The notes beneath the pieces were generated by a model. It made no database searches. It saw only the letters and a list, made by a program, of their open reading frames with translations, and was not told the origin of the DNA. The position numbers and the translations under genes were made by a program. Shown piece by piece: positions 57,594-64,000 of a DNA stretch of 64,000 bases; position 1 is the stretch's first letter; each line of letters begins with the position of its first letter. The stretch spans positions 13,812,501-13,876,500 of the forward strand of contig CM042044.1 of NCBI GenBank assembly GCA_023525975.1. Direction: 5' to 3'. Source of the stretch: Smallanthus sonchifolius (lineage: Eukaryota > Streptophyta > Magnoliopsida > Asterales > Asteraceae).

Positions 57594-57689
57594 TTAGGAT
57601 GTGTCTTGCTCAAAGGCCTTGGCCACCTCTTCCTTGATCATTTTTTGGATTCTCGGATCCAATGATTCATTGTTCACTTCGTCTGTCAT
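57594..57689 (-). pseudogene. E4 gag N-terminal stub
   Basis: A 31-codon stub, MTDEVNNESLDPRIQKMIKE.., ends TAA right at the deletion joint. The rest of gag, protease and RT (about 3 kb by comparison with E1) are missing. Confidence 0.7.
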
Positions 57690-58207
57690 CCCTAAACTGA
57701 GAAATAGAACAAAATCACCTTAATACCCTTTCACAAACAATACCCTAGGTATCCACTACACTTACAATCTTATATGTATTAAGTATATATATACCTACCT
57801 ATATACATACATACATATATAATCACCTTCACCTAATCCTTGCATATGTTCATTGTTATATGGTTATCATAAAAACCCTTGCACATTTCGTCTTATTAAT
57901 CATATTGGCCAGACATGTTTAATAATACGCTATGCCCAATTGTAATTATCATCTCCATATAACAAATCACAAAACAAGTTTCGGCACACATAACACTTTG
58001 TCATTCAATCGTACATATACATATACCATATATATATATATATAACCACACTATCAATTCATTACTAACCATTCATTTCCGAAAGCTCCGAGTCTTAGTC
58101 AATTCCTTCATGGGTTCTCATATCATTTTCCCCCATATCGAAAGCATCCGGTTTGATTTTGGTGCCACCCACACCAAATCCCTCAAACCATTGCTCTGAT
58201 ACCAAGT
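57690..58207 (-). other. E4 leader and primer site
   Basis: Non-coding leader rich in (TATA/CATA) runs. Primer site TGGTATCAGAGC (minus, 58193-58204), three bases from the LTR edge. Confidence 0.85.
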
Positions 58208-60233
58208 TGTAATACCCTTAATTGGAAAACCAATTAATAAAACATTTAAACGCGCGGAAGCTAAAATCCCAAGAATTTTTTTTATAACCCTAGCGTACGA
58301 TGAGGGATTGAACCCCTCCCTTCGCGTACCGCGAGGGAGTTCCAATCCTGCCTGCCCGAGAGCTAGGTCTCTCGCATACCGCGAGAGAACCCTACCTGGT
58401 TCTCGTGTAGTAAACAGAAAATGAAGTTTTTCTGCCAAGTTCCATACTTAGCCAACTTTTTACAATTTTCACTAAATCAACATGACACCCAAAATCCCCA
58501 ACACTTGGGTTTTTGACCAAACATTTCAACCATCATTTGCATCATCAAAACACCCTTTATAAACACCAAAACAAGTATCCATTTACACATAAGTTAATGA
58601 TTTTCTTTTAAACCCCAAAACCACAATATGCATACGAGAATCCTACTTTCGCCAATTGGACTTGACTCGGACTACATTGGAGCTTTTCCTACATATCACC
58701 ACATGAATCAACCGTTAGTAATGAAGATAAACATAACAAACAAGTAAATACAAATTGTTTTCATCCATTCACCCATTTGACCCGTGTGCACCCAATTTGT
58801 CATTAGGCTACAATTAACTTGTATTTCACCTTACAAGTTCCTTTCCTTTCATTAGTCAATCATAATTAACATTTTGAGTACACTTTACCATTTCCATTAT
58901 GACACATATGCCATAACCTCATTTCCATTATGATACTTAGATCATAACCTCATATCCATTTCCATTATGGTTTTTAGACCATAACCTCATTTCCATTATG
59001 GTATTTAAACCATAACCTCATTTTTATTATGGTATTTAAACCATAACCTCATTTCCATTATGATACATAGATCATAACCTCATTTCCATTATGGTATGTA
59101 AACCATAACATCATTTTCACATATCGATTATAGTATTACAACTATAACTACATTCATTCATTTACACATATCCATTATAGTATTACAACTATAACTACAT
59201 TCATTCATTTACCCATACCCATTCATTCACATTCAATTCAACAACATAGTATGCAACATAGCACATATACCATCCATTATCATCAATACTAAGTAAGTGC
59301 AAAGGCACTTACCTTTCGGGTTAGAAGATCCCGCACCGCTGTCTCGATTCACAATTTGATTATCTAAACATATACATCTAGTTTAGTAATCTAATCATAC
59401 ATCAAAATCACATTATAATTAAGTTCACAACCCAAATTTCATTTCTAACCCAAACTGACCCGTTTGGGTTATTCCCATAACCAAACACCCTCTTTCATTC
59501 CAAACTCACCTACTTGAGTTTTCCTTTCCAATTCCTTGACACTAATTTTTCATTCAATAATTATCATTAGGTTAATTTGGTATTTATTCAAGTGTCTAAC
59601 ACCATATAAACACTTAATCATCGCTAATTCAACATTCTATCATCATAATCCAAACACCCCCAATTTTCCTCCATATGAACCCTAGCTTCTCATAATCAAA
59701 ATCAAAGGGTTCTAGGATGCTAATCACCACTCTTTACCTTTAGTTTAGCTAGATTATCAACAATCTAACATCAATTAACCACATGCATTCATAATTTTTG
59801 GATTTCTACAAAACCCACCATCTAACACATTCAAACGTGAAATCAATGGAAGATTACACTTACTTGATGTTGGAAAGGTGTTGTGTGAGCCAAAACCTTC
59901 ATAAATTCAAGCTCAAATGCAAGATTTAGCTCCAAAATCGATTTCTCCTTTTGGAATGAACGACCTAACAAATGAGCAAAGGCTCAATTTTGACTTCTTT
60001 TAGTCAAAATGACAGATTTGCCATATTACACCTTTAGCCCCTTAACTTTCATTTTCATCCATTTCATTTCAAAACTAGATAAAAACTAGTATAACTCAAT
60101 TACTAACTTGAAACCCAATTACTAACTTGAAACCCACTTGTTTCAACTTATTTCTAAAATATTATTTTCACCATAATATTTATTAGAAATATTTATTTAT
60201 TTGAAAACGAAACCCGGATTTTGGTTCGTTACA
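58208..60233 (-). repeat. E4 5' LTR (2026 bp)
   Basis: TGTAATACCC (one change from the 3' LTR) ... TTCGTTACA. Predicted intron 58689-59312 and the CCATAA palindrome array at about 58890-59110 match those of the 3' LTR. Confidence 0.88.
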
Positions 60234-60606
60234 AAATTGCCCCTTAAATTTTATAAAAAATAAATTTATAATTTATATAAGCAACCACTGAGATGTAAAA
60301 GTACTAAAATACCCTTACACTTAAGATAAAAAAAAGGTAACAGAGTTACTGTTATTTTGATTCGAGTAAAAAATGGTTCGGGTGTATAAGTAGTTGAATT
60401 TAATATTTTATTTTTAAATTTCGTTTATTCATTTTTATTTTAATAACATATTTAATAATACATATTAGTCTCATATTCATTTTCCCCTATTTTAATCGAT
60501 AATTTAACATTATATTTTATTTTTAAATTTCGTTTATTCATTTCTATATGGGTATATTTCTATATGGTTCGGGTCGGACAACAATAATAATTATTATTAT
60601 AAAATA
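60234..60606. other. AT-rich intergenic
   Basis: No gene. TCATATTCATTTTCCCC near 60474 resembles the right end of the following element, hinting at an older relative. An 80% AT duplicate (TATTTTATTTTTAAATTTCG) occurs at about 60402 and 60512. Confidence 0.45.
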
Positions 60607-62150
60607 GGGAAAAATGAATATGAGGCTGTTTAACATCTAAGTTAGATGCGAAACTTTCAAAACTACGTAGTTTTGATTAAATCATTTTATTCTAAATCTT
60701 TTTAATTAAGATACTAATCCTCCATGAAATTCATTAAAACTTCCTAAGCCCTCTCCAAAACAGAAACCGAAGCATATCAATTGATCGAATATGGAGGTTC
60801 AAACTTCCTACGTTCCAAATCAATCTGCAGGGCTTGCTGATCATCCTTTTTTGGAATACGATTTTGGTTTTTTGCTTTTTAATTTTTGTTCTTATCTGTT
60901 CTTTGATCCAAATCAATCTCAAGGCCTGTTGATAATCAATTTCTAGAATATTGATGTGGAGAACTATGTATATGAATGTATTAAGATCCCATTTGATTAA
61001 TAGTTTTCAGGAATAAGATATCCTAATGCTTCCTACTGATAATAACGTTCCCTCGTTCTGACTTTATCTTATTTAGCATTTTGAATTTGAAAATGTTACT
61101 CTCAATATATGGAATGCACTCAGTAAAATTTGCAGCTGTTTTTCTTTAAGTAGTGGGCGAGCAATGAGTAATGATGTTTTGATAAATCCTAATATGGTTG
61201 TGACTAATAAGCTGCTGGTGTCATGCCTGATTCATACAAATCACATAAATTTTGAATCTTTCTTGGTTAACTTGACCCGAATCAAAATAAACAGGTCAAA
61301 ATATAAAGAATTAGTATTAAACAAGTCAAAATATAATGAATTAATACTAACCGGGTCAAAATAGAGCAATATAAAATGGAGCGGGTCAAAATAAAGCAAT
61401 ATAAAATGTAGCGGGCCAAAATATAATGAATTAGTATTAAACGGGTCAAAATATAATGAATTAATATTAACCGGGTTAAAATATACCCGTATAGAAAAAT
61501 TCTATGCTAGATAACCATATCATATTACAAATTGTATACACAAGTCACAATAATAGTTACATGAAAATCACCTAACTGAATCTCAGCAGCCCTTGATGCC
61601 AGGAGCCCTACAATTGGTGAATGGTGATAGTTTATAGAAATCTCTCAACCTTAAATCTATTTCTTTTTCGAGACTATCCATTTCAGTTCAGTGATTATAG
61701 CTGCAATGCAAACTTTAAAATGTTAATTTCAATGCATTATGCAAACCAATTCATGACTGCCATGTAAATTGCTCGAACCATGTAGCTCAATATCTAAATA
61801 CAAAATCTTCATCTTTTTAATTGATAGAACTAATGTGACATAATAAAATTATTTTGGAAAGAATTCATCTTTCTATAAAATGCAGCTTAAAACTGCAAAT
61901 CAAGCAAGTACAATACATATGTTAGCATCATTCACTAAGGCAAAGAAAATTGGATAAGTGAAGGGGTAAAATTGATGTCGGCTTCGTGAAAACTTAGATA
62001 GGATAACGAGCTCTTGGAGATTGAAGAACTAACACAAAATAGGAATTAACAGGGACATGTTTTTAAAACCATTTTTTTTTATCAAAACTACGTAGTTTTG
62101 ATGGTTTCGCATGTAATTTAGATGCTTAACAGCTTCATATTCATTTTCCC
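60607..62150. mobile_element. Long-TIR (Mutator-type) non-autonomous element (1544 bp)
   Basis: Inverted ends of about 70 bp: GGGAAAAATGAATATGAGGC left, GGGAAAATGAATATGAAGC as right complement, each containing AAAACTACGTAGTTTT. 9-bp flanks TATAAAATA / TATTAAATA (8 of 9). The interior has repeated GGGTCAAAATATAATGAATT units at 61285-61480 and no recognised gene. Confidence 0.78.
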
Positions 62151-62329
62151 TATTAAATAATACCCAATTAGTATAATCAGAATGTATCTAATTTTACCCG
62201 GTATCTTGCATCATTTTCTGAAATAGCATAACTAACCCAATACGAAACCCCTAATTATTTTAAATAATTCATAACCTAACATAAAACTTGCGGAAATTGT
62301 TGACTCCGTCACAACACACGGGTTCCCCA
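62151..62329. other. Short intergenic stretch
   Basis: Nothing assigned. Confidence 0.4.
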
Positions 62330-63690
62330 CGAGTTCCTTTTAAATTGTTTAACTCTTGGTTGGAGCTAACGTGGTTGAAGATATTTGGAAGGGGAATTCT
62401 AACCATAGGTCGAATAATTCAATTACTCGATTTAGAGACAAGTTGAAGGCTTTGAAGGTTGGCATACAAAATTTGGACGTCGAACCAGTGGCTTAATTGT
62501 CTAAATATGAGCTTAATTGTCTAAATGGGTAAATGAGTTAATTAAATGTGAGTTTAATTGTTTAACTGACTAAGTATTTAGTCCAAATGTCAAATTAAGT
62601 TATTAGTTTATACGGGGTCGGTGTTAAAAATAATTTTTCTTGGGGTTGTCAAAATTTTATGGGGGTCGATATCAAAATTTCATGGGGGTCAGTCAAAATT
62701 ATACCGCATATATAACAAATAAAAGTTTTTTTATCAGTGTCGGACGACCCACCTTTCAATAGGTGGGTACGCCAATGCGTTGAACCAAACAAATGATAGG
62801 TAAGAAAGATGATTTGCTTGCAAAAGTGGCTCAGGTGGATCGTATTATTGACGATGGGCAGGCTATGGCCCAACTCACTGTGAACCAAAGGGAATGGCCT
62901 AAAAAGGTTGGTGAGATTTATTTTGTTGATGGTTTAAGTTCTACTAAAAAATCCAAAGATCCAAAGTCATCTGGGCGGGTAGAAGCCGACGAAAATTCTA
63001 AATTTTTTCATGGCGTCTTAATAAAAAGAGACACCAATTGTCTTTTAGAAGAGTGAAAGTGGATGGAGAGTGGGTTGATGATTATGGTCGGGGAAAAGGG
63101 GCATTTTTTTATCTTTATCGTAAAAGTTTTGCTCGCTTTTAATGGGGTGCAGATTGTTAGGAGTGGGTTTAAAATTTTTTTAAATCCAAACCAATTGGCT
63201 TTATTAGAAGTCGAAGTGACTATGGGAGTGATAAATCTCCTATGCCTGATGGTTTTACTTTTGCTTTTGTAAAGAGATTTTGGGATTTATTGAAGAATGA
63301 CATTTTGGATTTTGTGCGTACATAGTTCTTTAAGGATTCGTTCTTACTGAAGGGTTGTAACTCTTCGTTTATTAGTTTGATAGGGATGCAATTTAAGATT
63401 ATTTCTAAGGTGTTAGCTAATAGATTGGCTAATGTCATTAACTCGGTGGATAGTAAGGTGAAATCGACATTTATTAAAGGGCGAAAACTTTTGGATGGTT
63501 CACTCACTATAAATGAATTGACATATTGGTTCAAGAAAAGGAAGAAAAGTTGTTAATTTTTAAGATTGATTTTTTAGAATGTGTATGATTAATTGAGTTG
63601 GGAATACTTGGAATCTATCATATATGTCCTTTATGGGTTTTTGAACCAAATGGATCAGTTGGATTAGGTGGGTCCAACTAAGCGAGTTTG
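62330..63690 (+). pseudogene. L1-type LINE ORF2 remnant
   Basis: Plus-strand reading traces: FKLFNSWLEL near 62335, KLKALKVGIQN near 62440, ADENSKFFHGVLIKR near 62985, VDGEWVDD near 63060, then RT motifs SDKSPMPDGFTFAFVKRFW near 63225, ISLIGMQFKIISKVLANRLANVI near 63375, FIKGRKLLDGSL near 63475 and the KIDF..YD..WEYLESI block near 63560. Many stops and frameshifts. The endonuclease end and the FADD catalytic motif are absent or outside. A hAT MITE interrupts it at 62486. Confidence 0.8.
62486..62777. mobile_element. hAT-type MITE (292 bp) in the LINE
   Basis: Starts CAGTGGC, ends GCCAATG. 8-bp flanks CGTCGAAC / CGTTGAAC (7 of 8). The LINE coding trace stops at one edge and resumes at the other. 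The interior ATTTTATGGGGG blocks recall the MITE at 33510. Confidence 0.75.
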
Positions 63691-63710
63691 TTAATGTTTT
63701 TGGCCAGCTA

Positions 63711-64000
63711 AGTGGCTGTTTGGTAGCCTTTTAATAATTCCATTAAGAAGCTACCTCTGAATCGTTTGTTTCGCTAAAAGTCCACCTCTTAATGGTTTAA
63801 TTTACCTCTTAATACTTCAATACACTAACAAACTCCCAATATACATGGAAAGAAACTAAATTATTAGTGTCCGTTGTCAAAACAAAGAAACTGTAAACGA
63901 ATAAAAACTGAATTTTTTAGCCCAACCCAAAAACATTAAATAATCAAGTTTGGTTATCATTAAAATCGGCTTGCGTACGAATGATTGTGAAACTTGGGCT
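63711..64000. mobile_element. Possible MITE, runs off the window
   Basis: GGCTGTTTGGTAGCC near 63714 followed by TTAATAATTCCATTAAGAAG is the style of PIF/Harbinger or hAT MITE ends. The other end is not in view. Confidence 0.35.

Larger units (their letters stand above)
40676..60233 (-). mobile_element. E4: defective gypsy element containing a nest
   Basis: 3' LTR 40676-42692, pol pieces 42693-43286 and 56237-57590, gag N-terminus 57594-57689, leader, primer site, 5' LTR 58208-60233. Flanks AAACT (40671-40675) and AAATT (60234-60238) are 5-bp target repeats with one change. The interior is broken by a solo LTR of the same family at 43287-56236. Gag, protease and RT are deleted, so the element was already non-autonomous. 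Confidence 0.9.

Overview
This 64 kb window is nuclear DNA of a flowering plant. It has Ty3/gypsy chromovirus-type LTR retrotransposons primed by initiator-Met tRNA, Mutator-, hAT-, Helitron- and PIF/Harbinger-type DNA elements, a LINE, tRNA-derived SINEs, and one small spliced plant gene. The style of the repeats suggests a eudicot, possibly Asteraceae; that is inference and no marker gene fixes it. Almost all of the DNA is mobile-element sequence and there is no bacterial-style operon content.

Positions 1-21693 are a three-layer nest, all on the minus strand. The oldest layer, E3 (7520-8294 plus 16452-21693), is a decayed gypsy element. Element E2 (8295-16451) jumped into its RNase H region, and the target duplication plus reading frame prove this. 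Element E1 (1-7519) jumped into the E3 integrase and still has one uninterrupted 1492-codon gag-pol frame. Positions 21694-28055 hold an LTR fragment, a PIF/Harbinger element with a broken Myb-like ORF1, a hAT MITE, a SINE and a short Helitron.

Positions 28056-36442 are the low-copy island. It holds a Pack-MULE-like element carrying two host gene fragments (a calmodulin-like EF-hand exon and an unrecognised gene), then the only apparently intact host gene (four exons, 29983-31697, minus), then a run of MITEs with clear target duplications, and a second long-TIR element carrying an S-locus receptor-kinase fragment. A solo LTR follows (36570-38752).

Positions 40676-60233 are a second nest. Defective gypsy element E4 (minus) contains a solo LTR of its own family, which contains both a very young 10.3 kb gypsy element E5 (43476-53757, plus) and a Mutator-like element (54254-55427). 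The window ends with a 1.5 kb long-TIR element (60607-62150) and a dead LINE carrying a hAT MITE.

The most interesting signal is in the LTRs. Four otherwise different gypsy LTRs share what looks like an intron (donor GTGAGTT followed by a GCCC block; acceptor TTTCAG/G-like, usually preceded by CTCACCAAC). In three of them an array of short palindromes sits about 200-240 bp upstream of the donor. Array units differ between families, but E2 and E5 use the same dyad (ATCGAAACT / AGTTTCGAT). A second LTR family carries palindrome arrays inside its own predicted intron.
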